A stretch of DNA of 64,000 nt, taken from Rhizopus arrhizus. Its lineage: Eukaryota; Mucoromycota; Mucoromycetes; Mucorales; Rhizopodaceae. Location of the stretch: positions 248,001 through 312,000 of the forward strand of contig JAKZZE010000006.1 of NCBI GenBank assembly GCA_024220505.1. Reading direction: 5' to 3'. The notes beneath the pieces were generated by a model. The model searched no databases. It had not been told where the DNA came from and worked only from the letters and a program-made list of their open reading frames with translations. Below are positions 43,045-54,825 of the stretch, piece by piece. The position numbers were made by a program, and so were the translations under genes. Within the stretch, counting starts at the first letter, position 1, and every line of letters starts with the position of its first letter.

Positions 43045-44971
43045 CAGGAGAAAAGTAAAGAAAAACGAGGAAAGGAGTTAATTACTGTTTTTTTTTTAAA
43101 AAAAAATATATATATATATCCATATATATGTTTTATTGTTTGAGAGATTTGTCGTATAAATTGAGAAGCTACGATAGCTGATATAAGAGTAAAGAAAGCT
43201 TATAATAAATCAGTAGTGGAAACAATCTGCTATTCAAAGTGATTAGATCATTACGTGGTTTGTAGACTTGCTGTTGTTGACTTTGTTACTTGGTGAAATA
43301 GACTATTTTAGGAGTCTAACTTTTTTTTTTAAAAAAAAAAAAGGAAAAACCAAGCTGTGTAGACGTTTATGTACAACCTTTCTTGTCCTTGTTTGTATGG
43401 ATGATTGCCAAGTGATAACTTGAAGACTAAAAATAGTAGTTCGTTCTGTGGATTGGAGATTCATCTAATCAGTGATTCCTTTTTAAAGTACTGCTTCTAT
43501 TATCAACAAAAATAAAGTGAATCATCAAGCTTTCTATAAATCTGCAAGCATACTTTTCATGCTTTCTGGTTCGTACCAAATTAAATGAAAATAGCAGATG
43601 CAAATGACTAAATAAGAAAGCCATACTTCATTTTTAATTCTTAATTACGAAATTGGAGTAAGGTTCAATTGTTTCAAATACTCGTAGAAACCTTGTGCGT
43701 AAATTTGTGAACTTTAGATAAACCCCTTTTATTCTATTGGAAAAGAAGAAGAAGAAAAGATTAATAGTTATTAGTGGTGCGTGTACAAAAATAAACAAGA
43801 ACCCCAGAGCAAAACCTCTCAACGTTTATTTTATACAGCAGAGTTGAAAGAACCATCAAGTGCTGGGTCATGAGATTTATAGTGTAGCGAACGACACGAT
43901 CCTTGAACAAATTCAAAGGATTGCTATAGTAATTGTGATATTGAGCATAGAAATAGTTGTTTTACCCAAAAAAAGTATTTGTTATTAACATTTTTGATAC
44001 ATCAAGGAGACATGCAGAACTTTATTAGAAGAGACCCTGTATTATTCAATAAACATGAAATAAATAATTGACGATCTTGTAATCTGCTAGACTATTCCGT
44101 GTGCATGCATGGTCTCTTGAAAGTAAAATGCTGTACTCTGTCCCCCTTACATAGCATGCACGTCTGATTAGCAAAAGAAGAAAAGGGTCGAATGATTCTT
44201 CTCATCTTTTTATCCAATCATGAATCGAATGTAATCTATAGAAAATGAATCGTCATTATATCAACAGACAAGTCAATCAGGAAAAATAAAATAAGCTTTT
44301 CATAGAGTCCTTGTTGCTATGATACAAATTTGTGTAACAAATCTTTTTTTTTATCCTCAATTGTTTTGTGTAAAAACTATAATTTGGATACTTCAACAAC
44401 ACCTTAAAGATGTATGAAAATAAAAGAATTAAATTAATTTAGATAAATGAAATGAGATGTTCTTTTACTTTTTTAAACACATTTTATTTTATTTTTTATT
44501 TTTTATGTTTTACTATAAATACAAGCACTTTCAAGGTGTTCTTTTTCCATTTTTCAATGTGAATATATTCTAATCAATGATTGGATGAACTGTGATGAGC
44601 TTAAAACATTGGTCACATTTGTATTTCTGTCATTTTTTTGTTGCCGCAGCTTTTATTTTTTTCTTTTCTTTTCATTCTTCACTTTTTATCTTCCTTTTTT
44701 TTTTTTGAAACAAGAAAAGAAAGAATTATATAAAAACAAAAAGTTTATAACGCCTTTTAAAGCAAAAAAAATTCTCAACTCAAGCTTGTACATGAATTGT
44801 GCATTATCAAATTGGAGTCCAACATACAAAAAAAGTATACAACAATACCAATTACAACGTTTTAAAGTAAAGAAAGAAAGGAAATAACAAGTCAGACACT
44901 AATCTCTCTCTTTTTTTTGAAAGAAATTTAACTAAGATTTTTTCCAGCAACAAAATTTCCAATTATCCAAA
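42935..44971. other. Intergenic 2 kb with homopolymer and T-A palindromes
   Basis: No credible gene. Holds a 42-T run (43003-43044), T9A9 followed by (AT)n at 43089-43120, and T10A12 at 43321-43343. Two GCATGCA-type palindromes lie near 44103 and 44154. Confidence 0.5.
43003..43044 (+). repeat. Poly(T) run, 42 nt
   Basis: Uninterrupted T run 69 bp past the stop of the wall-sensor-like gene. Confidence 0.9.
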
Positions 44972-46293
44972 ATGGCTGCAATTAATGTAAGACGCGATGT
45001 TCAAGATTCTTTTTACCGTTACAAAATGCCTCGTCTTCAGGCAAAGGTAAACTTATTTAAAAAAGATTGTTTTGTTTATTGACATAGCTGTTAGGTTGAA
45101 GGTAAAGGTAACGGTATTAAAACAGTTGTTGTCAATATGGCTGAAATTGCTCGTGCTTTATCTCGCCCACCTTCTTGTAAGTGCCAAGACGCTTTCCTTT
45201 TTTTTTTTTAAAAAAAAAAATACTCACACTTTTTCCCACAGATCCTACAAAATACTTTGGTGTTGAGTTGGGTGCACAAGTAAAATGCGACGATAAAAAC
45301 GAACGATATATTGTGAATGGTGATCATGATGCAAACAAACTTCAATCGACTCTTGACGGCTTTATCAACAAATTTGTATTGTGTCAATCTTGCAAGAACC
45401 CTGAAACGGATATCATCATCAAGAATGATGACATTCTGATGGACTGCAAGGCTTGCGGTGCTAGAAACACAGCCGACATGCGTCACAAGCTGTCTGCTTA
45501 TATCGTCAAGAACCCACCTGCTGTCGCTTCCAAGAATGTTCGTAAGCAGCGTAAGGCTGCGACTGCTCAAGCCAACAATACAGGTGAAGATGCGGCTGAA
45601 GTGCTTGATGGCAATGACGCAGATGATGCTGGTCATGGTTCGGACGATGACATTATTTCTCAACGTATTCAAAAGCAAGCTGCTGGATTAAACATGGAAA
45701 GTAAGTTGGCTCTTGAGGATTGGTCAGAGGATACGAGTGAAGCAGCCGTTGCTCAGCGTATGAAGGAATTGAGTGTAAAAGGATCTGGAGCCTTTTCTAA
45801 AGATGATGAGGAAGAAGAAGGAGATAACAAGTATGAAATCTTTGGTGATTGGTTAGAAACCGGCAAGACTCGCTCGGATCAGGAAATTGTTGAGAAGGCG
45901 GAGGAACTGGGTGTGTTTGGTAAATACAAGACATGTCTTGTGTTGGTCCAGTGTATCTTTGATGAAAACGTTGTGTCTCAGATTCCTAAGCGAGGCGAGT
46001 TGCTTGGTAAATTTGTGATAGATGAAAAACATCAAAAGGCTACGCTTGGTGGTATCGAGCGTTTGATTGGTCTCAATCACAAGGAAATGCTTATAAAGAA
46101 AACACCAAATATTTTAATGAAGTTGTATGATTTGGATCTTATTGAAGATGAAGTCTTTTTGAAGTGGGGAGAAAAGCCATCAAAACGTTATGTTGAACGT
46201 GAGATTTCAAAAGAAGTCAAGAAGGCTGCCAGACCTTTCTTGGAATGGCTTGAAACAGCTGAAGAAGAAGATTCAGATGAAGATTCAGAATAA
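44972..46293 (+). CDS. Translation initiation factor eIF5
   Basis: Three exons (44972-45046, 45095-45176, 45242-46293) give 402 aa. It starts [20 protein letters not shown], with the conserved Arg near residue 15 (human Arg15, here within VRRDVQD / FYRYKMP) that acts as the GTPase-activating finger for eIF2. [20 protein letters not shown] and [14 protein letters not shown]...CKACG give the eIF2-beta-like zinc domain with four Cys. An acidic linker follows, then a C-terminal W2/HEAT domain ending in acidic-aromatic [16 protein letters not shown] (AA-boxes). It acts in start-codon recognition. Intron 2 contains T12A11 right after the donor. Confidence 0.95.
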
Positions 46294-46318
46294 ATAAAAT
46301 AATAAAAAGGGGAGAACA

Positions 46319-46320
<2 letters not shown>

Positions 46321-46357
<37 letters not shown>
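46321..46357 (+). repeat. Poly(T) run, 37 nt
   Basis: Starts 27 bp past the eIF5 stop. A second run of about 24 T precedes the next start codon (46706-46729). Confidence 0.9.
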
Positions 46358-46358
<1 letters not shown>

Positions 46359-46759
46359 TAATATTCATGAAATACATAAGGAGTAATAGAAAAAGAGAAA
46401 GAGAGAGGAGAAAGTATGAAACGATCAGGAGAAAGATGAAAAGATTATAAAAAAGCGAAAACAATAAAAAGAAAGAGGAGAAATAAATAAAAAGGCAAGT
46501 AGACCTGCAGAGAAATAAAAAGACTGTACGAATTAGGTAACAATGCAATGCAATACACATACGTTTCGATTGATTGAGTACAGAGAGTATAAGGGGGAAG
46601 TTCATGCTTTGATAGATATTTATAAAGTAAAAATAAGTTAAAAAGCCCATGAAGCCCAAACAACTCCAAATATAGCACTTGATTTGCATATATAAACTTT
46701 ACCTTTTTTTTTTTTTTTTTTTTTTTTTTCCTTTTTTCTTTTCCTTTTTAACTAAAATA

Positions 46760-48709
46760 ATGGGTTTACTCAACTTTAAAAAATCATCCCGAAAACAAGG
46801 ATCGAAATCGTCTCCGTCTCACCCTAAGAAATCGAGCCATGTTTCTTCCACTCCTCTCCTTCAACAATTCGATTATCCTTCTCCTGCTATCTCCAGGCCA
46901 TCAGAATCAAGTTTGATGGATGACATTATGAAGGAATTAAACACTGAACCTTCATCACCCGTTCAACCTAGCCATCCTCCTTCCCCAGTAAAACACAGCA
47001 GCATGAGCAGGAAGCCAACAGTTCCCTTGTTACAGTTCAATCCAACCTCATCCACCACCCTTCCTCACGACAATTTATCAGAACCAAGGACCCCATCTCC
47101 TAGACTCCTCGTTTCTGTAAGTAGTCATCAATTGCTGCATAGTAGTGATGATAGTGAATCTGACACAGAAGAAAGTCAGACATCAAACCAAAGGCATTCA
47201 ATGCCTGTGATGAATAAGCAATTGATGAATCGAATGAAGGAAAGACATCGATTAGAGGTCAGAAAAACCATGTCTCCCTTGACACAGGAGGGTTTGAGTC
47301 CATCACCATCGATGCCAACCTTGTTTTCTGAAAAGCCTAGAACACTGGTTCAATCCCAATCCTTCACGTCTGCTTACAACATCACTCCACAAAGACGTCC
47401 ACAAAGTCAACTCGTTCGATCTGCTTCTTCGATGGCCAACATCATGCAAATTCAAGTAGGTTATTTTAAAAACAAAGACAATTCAAATTTAGGTCTTAAA
47501 CAATCCTTGTTTCAACAGACTCAACCTGAAGTCGGTTTGTTAAAACGCCATGCTCCTTTAGTGGCCTCTCCCTCCTACATCCGAAATTCATTTTCTCAAT
47601 TACCTATTCGTTCTTTACCATCCACAGTAGAAGAAGAGGAGGTAGGAGAAAGCAATGTAAAGTACCAGATCAATCGTTCTGTTTCTGCTTATTCTGGATT
47701 TCCTGGGCAAAACCAACAGGAGCTCAAGAGGTTGCAAGAGGAATTCAAATGTCAGCAGGAATTGCAAGAGATAAAGAGACAGCAAGAGCTGCAATTACAG
47801 CAAGAGGTACAAAGACAACAGCAGCAGATCATTGTCCAGCAGCAGCAGCAATTGCAGCAACTGCAGCATCAGCAGCAGCTCTTAATTCAGCAGCAGCAAT
47901 ATCAGCAGCAGCAGCAGCAGCAGCAACTCTTGTTACAACAGCAACAAATTCAAAAATTACACCAGTCTTCACTGGAGATGGTGAAGGTCGTCGCCAGCCA
48001 ATCAAAGACGGTTCAGGGAGGAAGACCGTTATATGAGCGAAGTAGTCATGCAGGTACTCACAGTAGACGAAAGAAGCATCAGCATGGAAGTGAGTGCCAC
48101 GGTGGTGATCATACATGCTCTGGTAGTAGTCACCATGAAAAGAGGGTAGTCATGCCACACGTGGTTTCTTCTTTGCCACTTACCCCTGAATTGATTAAAC
48201 AGCAGCATCAGAGGCAGCAAGATGATATAGACGATGAGCTTCCACTGTCACCGACGACGATCAAATTAAGCAGCCGATCAGCAAGATCATCTACAAGTAC
48301 TTTAATATTAAAAGAAGATGAAGAAGAGGAAAAGAAGGAAGAAAAGAAGATGAAGCTGCCGATGAAACTGAAAAGAGAATTAGAAAATATGCAGTTGGGA
48401 AGATCAATTTATTCTGTGCCTGATCTCTCGGTGCTATTGAGAGAATCAGAAGATGATGACTGTAGCTGGGATAGCATTGAGATACCAAAGAGAACAAAGA
48501 AAGTGGCAGAACCGATCATGAAAGAGGCAACTATAACAACAACACCTCTTCCATCCCTCTATCTTTACTATTTGAATGACTGTCATCGTAATCATCAACA
48601 TCGTCATTCAAAGGAACATGCCTGTCACAAGAAATACAGCAAGAAGCATCCATGTCAGCGATCGTCTTCAAGGTACACACTTGTAGAAAACAGTGTGATC
48701 GGAGCATAA
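46760..48709 (+). CDS. Uncharacterised Ser- and Gln-rich protein
   Basis: A single exon of 649 aa from ATG 46760; the frame is open further upstream through a poly-T tract, which I exclude. It starts MGLLNFKKSSRKQ; Gly2 allows, but does not prove, N-myristoylation. Residues 15-320 are disordered and rich in Ser-Pro. Residues about 325-410 are a Gln-rich predicted coiled coil (about 45 Gln, including QQQQQQQQ). A His/Lys/Ser-rich stretch and an acidic one (LKEDEEEEKKEEKKMK) follow. RSIYSVPDLSVLLRESEDDD, then CSWDSIEIPKR near the C-end, looks like a conserved short motif. I recognise no family. The codon repeats suggest fast length evolution. Confidence 0.6.
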   Translation: MGLLNFKKSSRKQGSKSSPSHPKKSSHVSSTPLLQQFDYPSPAISRPSESSLMDDIMKELNTEPSSPVQPSHPPSPVKHSSMSRKPTVPLLQFNPTSSTTLPHDNLSEPRTPSPRLLVSVSSHQLLHSSDDSESDTEESQTSNQRHSMPVMNKQLMNRMKERHRLEVRKTMSPLTQEGLSPSPSMPTLFSEKPRTLVQSQSFTSAYNITPQRRPQSQLVRSASSMANIMQIQVGYFKNKDNSNLGLKQSLFQQTQPEVGLLKRHAPLVASPSYIRNSFSQLPIRSLPSTVEEEEVGESNVKYQINRSVSAYSGFPGQNQQELKRLQEEFKCQQELQEIKRQQELQLQQEVQRQQQQIIVQQQQQLQQLQHQQQLLIQQQQYQQQQQQQQLLLQQQQIQKLHQSSLEMVKVVASQSKTVQGGRPLYERSSHAGTHSRRKKHQHGSECHGGDHTCSGSSHHEKRVVMPHVVSSLPLTPELIKQQHQRQQDDIDDELPLSPTTIKLSSRSARSSTSTLILKEDEEEEKKEEKKMKLPMKLKRELENMQLGRSIYSVPDLSVLLRESEDDDCSWDSIEIPKRTKKVAEPIMKEATITTTPLPSLYLYYLNDCHRNHQHRHSKEHACHKKYSKKHPCQRSSSRYTLVENSVIGA

Positions 48710-48998
48710 AAACTTTTTTTTTTTTTTCTTCACTGTCTATTTACCTTTGAACTATAAAATAATTATAATTTTACTTGCCTTATTTTTATTTTACTATCGA
48801 CTATTTATTACTGCTTTAAACTTTCCTTTTTAAAAGAAACAGTTATTTTTATCTATTTTGCTTTGTGTAACGGATACACAATGGAAAAGGACAAAAAAAT
48901 AATAAAAAAAAAAAAAACTTGCCTTTTACAACCGTTCCCAATCTTGTTTTCTTTCCTTTTTTCTTCTTCTTTGTTCTTCATCACTTGGTTAGATTTAA
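48710..48998. other. Promoter region of chitin synthase
   Basis: 289 bp with T/C-rich tracts and an A14 run at about 48907-48919. Nothing more specific. Confidence 0.4.
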
Positions 48999-51900
48999 AT
49001 GAAGAAATCGAGAAAATCAAATTTAAAAGAGAATGGAGATCATCTCAATAGAGCAGACATATCTACCCTATCCACTATAACCACTGATAGCATTGCCAAC
49101 TGTTTACGTACTCGATATAGTGAGCATAAGATATATACCAACATTAGCTCTCGGCATATCATTGCTTTGAATCCATTGAAGCCACTGCCACTGAATGATG
49201 ATCAAGCAAGTCTGGAATATGTAGCAGCCTATAAGGATGCTACGGGCCATCAGCCATCATTAGACCCTCATTTATTTGATCTTGTCAATCGCATCTATTT
49301 TCATATGAGAAGAACAGGAAGCGATCAAGCCATTGTCTTGCGGTAATAAATCAAAGAGAGCAAGAGAGAACGAAATTCATTTATTTTCCCAATAGAGGAG
49401 TGAGTGGCAGTGGTAAGTCCGACGTTCGTCAATTGACCCTCCGCCACCTTGTACGACTGAGTAGTCATAAGAAGGAATCCAAAGTGCAGACACAAATCAC
49501 AGAATCGCAAAGGCTTCTTGAGGCCTTTGGTCACTGTCAGACAAACAAAGGTGCATCCTCATCTCGTTATGGTTATTATTCAGAAATTCAATTTAACGAA
49601 AGAGGAAGGATGATTGGTTCCAAGATCCTTCACTACTCTCTTGAATCCTCTCGTGTCACCTCAGACTGTGTACAATCCTCCCTGGATGGAAATTTCAATA
49701 TCTTTTATTATTTATTAGCTGGTGTGTCCCCCGACGAGAGAACGACGCTTCAGCTACTCGATCCTTCCAGCTACACCTACCTACAGAAATTCAGCAAGCG
49801 AGCCATCCTGCCGACGGACGCACAACGCTTTGAAGACTTGAAATCGGCTATGAAAACATGTGGGTTTAGAAAAGAGCAGATGGGAAGAATCATTCAACTC
49901 ACAGCCACCATTCTCCATCTCGGCAATCTCACCTTTATCGACCCTCAAGGCACGGGTACACAGGAAGCCGCATTTGTCAAGAACACCGAACTTTTGGATC
50001 TTGTTGCAGATTTCCTGGGTCTTGATCCCCACGCGCTTGAGAATGTGCTCACGTTCAAGACGACCATGATCCGGAAAGATATCACGACCCTCATCTTGAA
50101 TGCCGAACAGGCCTCGCTTCAACGCGATGAACTCTGTCAAGTGCTTTATTCTCTCTTGTTTTCCTGGATTGTCGAGAAAATCAATAGCAAGACGTGTGTG
50201 GAAGAGTTCAATAGTTTTATCGGGTTGCTTGATTTCCCTGGCCTTCAATCGGATTATCCAATCGCAGGATTTGAACAACTCTGCATCAACTTGTGCAATG
50301 AACACATTCATGCTTACGTCGATCGTACCCTGTTTGAGGTCGAGGCCAATCAGTTTCGAGTGGAAGGGATTCATGTGCCTGATGTAGATTACCAATCACC
50401 TGCCTTGAACCTGTTAACCAGGCCGAAAGGCATCTGCTACCAAACAAACACCATGACAGATGTCAGCAAACGCACCTACACTGACACTCACCTGATGGAC
50501 TCGCTGATCAAGTTCAATTCCTCTCATCCTGCTTTCTCTGTAAAAAATTCAGATACAAGTGCGCGTCATTTTGTCATTCATCACTATGGAGATACACCTG
50601 TCGAGTATTCAACCAAAGGATTCACTGCACAAAACAACAATCAGATCTCGGTCGACTTTTTATCCCTTTTCAAAGGTGGCATGGACATTCAACCTTCTTG
50701 GAATTCATTTGTTGTCGACCTATTTGCCAACGTAAAGACACAACATCATCCAAAGCACAGCACGGCCATCATTGCCGCACAACAGTCAGCCAAGCCCATG
50801 CGGGGTCCCTCTCAACGCCGATCGACTCGTAAGAAGGGTAGTACGAACAATGAAAAGAGTGCTGGAGGAGAAGCAAATCTGAGTTTGACGATCCTGACAC
50901 AGATACAGTCTGCTCTGGACGAACTTGTCTATTCTCTTGAAGAAGCCAAACTCTGGACGATTTATTGTATCCTTCCTAAACTCAAAGAAACAGGCAGCTT
51001 TGATCTCAAATGGGTCCAATCTCAGATCGGTGCACTCAACCTACCCTCTCTCCTTCAATCACCCACCATTCACTATGTCGAATGCTATAGTCATCAAGAA
51101 TTTCTAGAACGCTACGGTCATCTCTTTCAAGGTCTGGATACAACACGACTTTTACGTTCTCAGTGTGAGATGGCAGCAGGCATCATGAACTGGACCACAC
51201 CCAACATGTCCATTACACAAAATAAGGTGACTATTCTCAGCCTGTACCTCGTCACACCTCTTATTTTTTTTTTTTCATAGGTATTTTTAAGCGCAGCTGC
51301 ATGGCAAGCATTAGAAGATCAATTACGCTCCTTAGAGAAAGTAGAACAGCGGCAAGCAAGAGATCATACAAAAGAAGAACCCGATACAGCGCCACATCCA
51401 TTCGCAGCTGCAGCCGCAGCGGCCGGTCTTCCCTTACCGCCTCAGAACTATCATGACAACGACACGGGCTCTTTCTATTCAGAAGATGAATCCAATCCCT
51501 ACCTGGATCACGACGACTCTTTTTACGGCTCAGAGGCCTATGGCAGTCATCAAGGCGGTCTGGCCCTCATTCCTCAGCAAGACCCCGTAGTCGAGAACAT
51601 GAACGAAACAGAGGAAGACGAGGCGAGGATGACACCCGGCCGTAAGCGGTGGCTGTTCTTTGTCTATTTTTGCACCTGGTGGATCCCTTCCAAATGCTTG
51701 GTCTGGTGCGGTCGTATGAAGCGCAAGGATGTCCGTGTTGCTTGGCGTGAGAAGGTGACGCTGTGTATGCTCATCTTTCTGGTGTGTGCCTTTGTGATCT
51801 GGTTCTTGGTCTTTTTTGGTGAGCTCATCTGTCCAAAGCAGCATGTGTTTTCGACCAGCGAATTGAAAAGTCATGACAAGACAAACACCAAGGGTGCCTA

Positions 51901-54739
51901 TGTTGCCATCCGAGGTGAAGTCTTTCATCTCACCAATTTTGCTCCTCACCATTATCCTCAGACACTCGTGCCTACCTCCACCGTGCTCGAATATGGTGGA
52001 CAGGACGTGACAGATCTCTTTCCTGTACAGGTATCTGCCCTGTGTGAAGGCGTGTCTCCATATGTCTCCATGGATTATCGAATTAACTTGACAGATACAA
52101 ATGGGCAATACCATGATTTTAGATATACTTCAGACGTCTATAACCCAAACTGGTACTATGACCAAATGACGCTCCTTCGCAGGAACTATAAGGTTGGCCA
52201 CATGGGCTATGAGTGGAAGGCCATCTCTGACCAATCCAAATCAGAAACAATCATCAACGGAATCAAGGCCTTGCGTATCTGGGCAGTGATTGACAGCAGG
52301 ATCTATGATATTACCTCTTATACAATGGGAGGTCGATTTGCTCGTGGCCCAGGAGGTACAGCTGCTCCAGCAGGCGTGGACACCAATTTCTTGAACCAAC
52401 AGATTGTTGATTTATTCCAGCAGCAATCAGGCTCTGATATCAGCAAGGCCGTCAGGAACCTCAATCTGGATGCTGCGACCCTGGAGCGAGAGCTTGTCTG
52501 TCTGAGGAATTTATACTTTGTTGGTTTTGTGGATGAAAGAAATTCGGCCAAATGTCAATTCTCTACCTATCTTTTGCTGATCGTCACCTGTCTCTTGGCC
52601 TCTGTCATTGTCTTCAAGTTCATCGCCGCCATTCGATTCGGAGGCAGGCGTGCACCGGAGGAGCATGACAAGTTTGTGATCTGTCAAGTCACTTGTTATA
52701 CAGAAGATGAAGGTTCGCTCCGAAAGACGATTGATTCCATTGCTCGACTTGATTATGATGATAAACGTAAGCTGCTCTTTGTTATTTGTGATGGTATGAT
52801 TGTAGGTAGCGGGAATGATAAGCCCACACCACGTATTGTGCTTGATATTCTTGGGGTAGATTCCCAAGTGGATCCCGAGCCGCTCTCGTTTGTCTCTGTC
52901 GGTGAAGGCTCCAAGCAGCATAATATGGCAAAGATTTATTCTGGACTGTATGAGGTTGCTGGACATGTCGTTCCCTATATTGTCGTTGCCAAGTGCGGTA
53001 ACCCCCGTGAACGTCAAAAGCCAGGTAATCGTGGTAAGCGTGATTCCCAATTGGTCCTCATGCAATTCCTCAACCGTGTTCATTATGATGCACCCATGAA
53101 TCCCATGCAGCTCGAGATCTACCATCAAATGAAAAACGTGATTGGTGTCAGTCCTCATTTTTACGAATTTGTACTCATGGTGGATGCTGATACAGAAGTG
53201 ATGCCGGAGGGTCTGAATTACTTGGTAGCCAGTGCTGTCCATGATTCAAAGATCATTGGCATCTGTGGTGAAACCAATTTATCGAATGAGAAGGATACCT
53301 GGGTGACGATGATTCAAGTCTATGAATACTTTATCTCTCACCATCTCATCAAGTCCTTTGAATCACTCTTTTCTACCGTCAGTTGTCTTCCTGGTTGTTT
53401 CACCATGTATCGTGTTCGTACTGTGGATGGAAAACGTGCATTGTTTATCAGTAATGAAGTCATTGCGGACTATTCTGTCAATGTTGTTGATACTTTGCAC
53501 AAGAAAAATTTGCTTCATCTTGGTGAAGATCGTTACCTGACCACTCTCTTGCTGAAGCACTTTGCTGATTTCAAGACAAAGTTTAATCAGGATGCCAAAT
53601 GTCAGACAAATGCCCCTGACCTTTGGTCTGTCTTGGTCTCTCAGCGTCGTCGTTGGATCAACTCAACCGTCCATAACCTGGGTGAACTCGTCTTCTTGCC
53701 TCGTCTTTGTGGTTTCTGCTGTTTCTCGATGCGTTTTATTGTCATGCTGGATTTGATCAGTACCTTGGCTATGCCTGCTCTTGTAGGCTACTTGGGTTAT
53801 TTGATCTATACGCTGGCTACTTTGGATGGCGACACTGTGCCCATTATATCCATCGCGACCATTGCTGGTACCTATGGTCTTCAAGCACTGCTCTTTATCG
53901 TCAAAGGAAGATGGGAATTCATCATGTGGATGCTTGTCTCTTTACTTGCCACACCCGTCTTTTCATTCTATATCCCTGTCTATGCTTACTGGCATTTTGA
54001 TGACTTTTCATGGGGTAATACGCGTGTGGTTGTTGGTGAAAAGGGAAAGAAAGTGGCTGTGGCTGCAGACGAAGGCACGTTTGATCCTAAATCGATCCCC
54101 ACCATGAAGTGGTCTGAATACGAACAACAAATGCTTTCAGAGGACTGGAGTGATAATCACTCTCACAGCAGTGGCTATACACAAGGCAGCCGAGGCTACC
54201 CTCGTCCCTCTCCCACAGGAGGAGGCTCTGTGTACGGCGCACCTTCAGCCATGATGATGATGCCGATACCTGACAACATGAGTGTGCATTCCTCTGTCAG
54301 AAGCCAACAACTACCACGTCAAAGTATTGGAATGGATCAAAACAGCATTCTTTTCCCTTCCTCAAACTCTATGCCAATGATGCCTCATCACAGCGCTGGT
54401 TCTCAAATGCTTCCTTCAAGTCGATCCATGGCTTCTTTTGCCCCCGTTCAGCAATTCAATTTACCTGGCCAATATATCCCTATGCAGGCCTCGCCACAAT
54501 TTAACCAAAAAGCAGGTAGTAGCCGTTCGTTGATGATGGATGGATTTGGTCAAGGAGATGGCATCAAGAATGAAGAAATCATGATGCAAGTAAAGCGTAT
54601 ACTTGAAACTGCTGATCTAACCAAGGTTACAAAGAAACAAGTCCGTGAAGAATTACAGGCCTTCTTTGGTGTCTCGATGCAAAGTAGAAAAGATTATATT
54701 AATGCATGTATTGAAAACATATTACAAAATCGTGTCTAA
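48999..54739 (+). CDS. Chitin synthase with N-terminal myosin-like motor domain
   Basis: Three exons (48999-49342, 49396-51226, 51281-54739) give 1877 aa. Residues about 20-760 are a myosin-like head: P-loop GVSGSGKS (116-123), NKGASSSRYGYYSEIQF at switch I, LLDFPGLQSD at switch II and GFEQLCINLCNEHI. Two membrane helices begin near CMLIFLVCAFVIWFLVFFG, followed by a cytochrome-b5-like domain (AYVAIRGEVFHLTNFAPHHY). The GT2 catalytic part has VMVDADTEVMPEGLNYL, LPGCFTMYR, GEDRYLTTLLL and the QRRRW signature, then several C-terminal helices. A disordered tail ends in a DEK-C domain (VKRILETADLTKVTKKQVRE). It makes wall chitin at hyphal tips. Class V/VII in Dikarya terms. Codons are GC-rich, suggesting strong expression. 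The motor motifs are degenerate (see findings). Confidence 0.95.
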
Positions 54740-54825
54740 AAAAAAATCAAAGCAAAATACCCCATTTTTCTACGTATGTGAATAATAGAATGTAATACGA
54801 AATAATAAAAAACTGCTTTTATTCT

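Noticed and set aside
44585..44887. 100-codon Phe/Lys-rich frame upstream of eIF5
   Set aside because: Translated T-rich and A-rich spacer with no domain or start context.
46679..46759. Upstream extension of the Gln-rich protein through a poly-Phe run
   Set aside because: The extension is simply the translated poly-T leader; the ATG at 46760 after a normal leader is the better start.
47829..48116. Ala-rich frames on both strands over the Gln-repeat region
   Set aside because: CAG repeats read out of frame give poly-Ala or poly-Ser; they only mirror the real poly-Gln gene.
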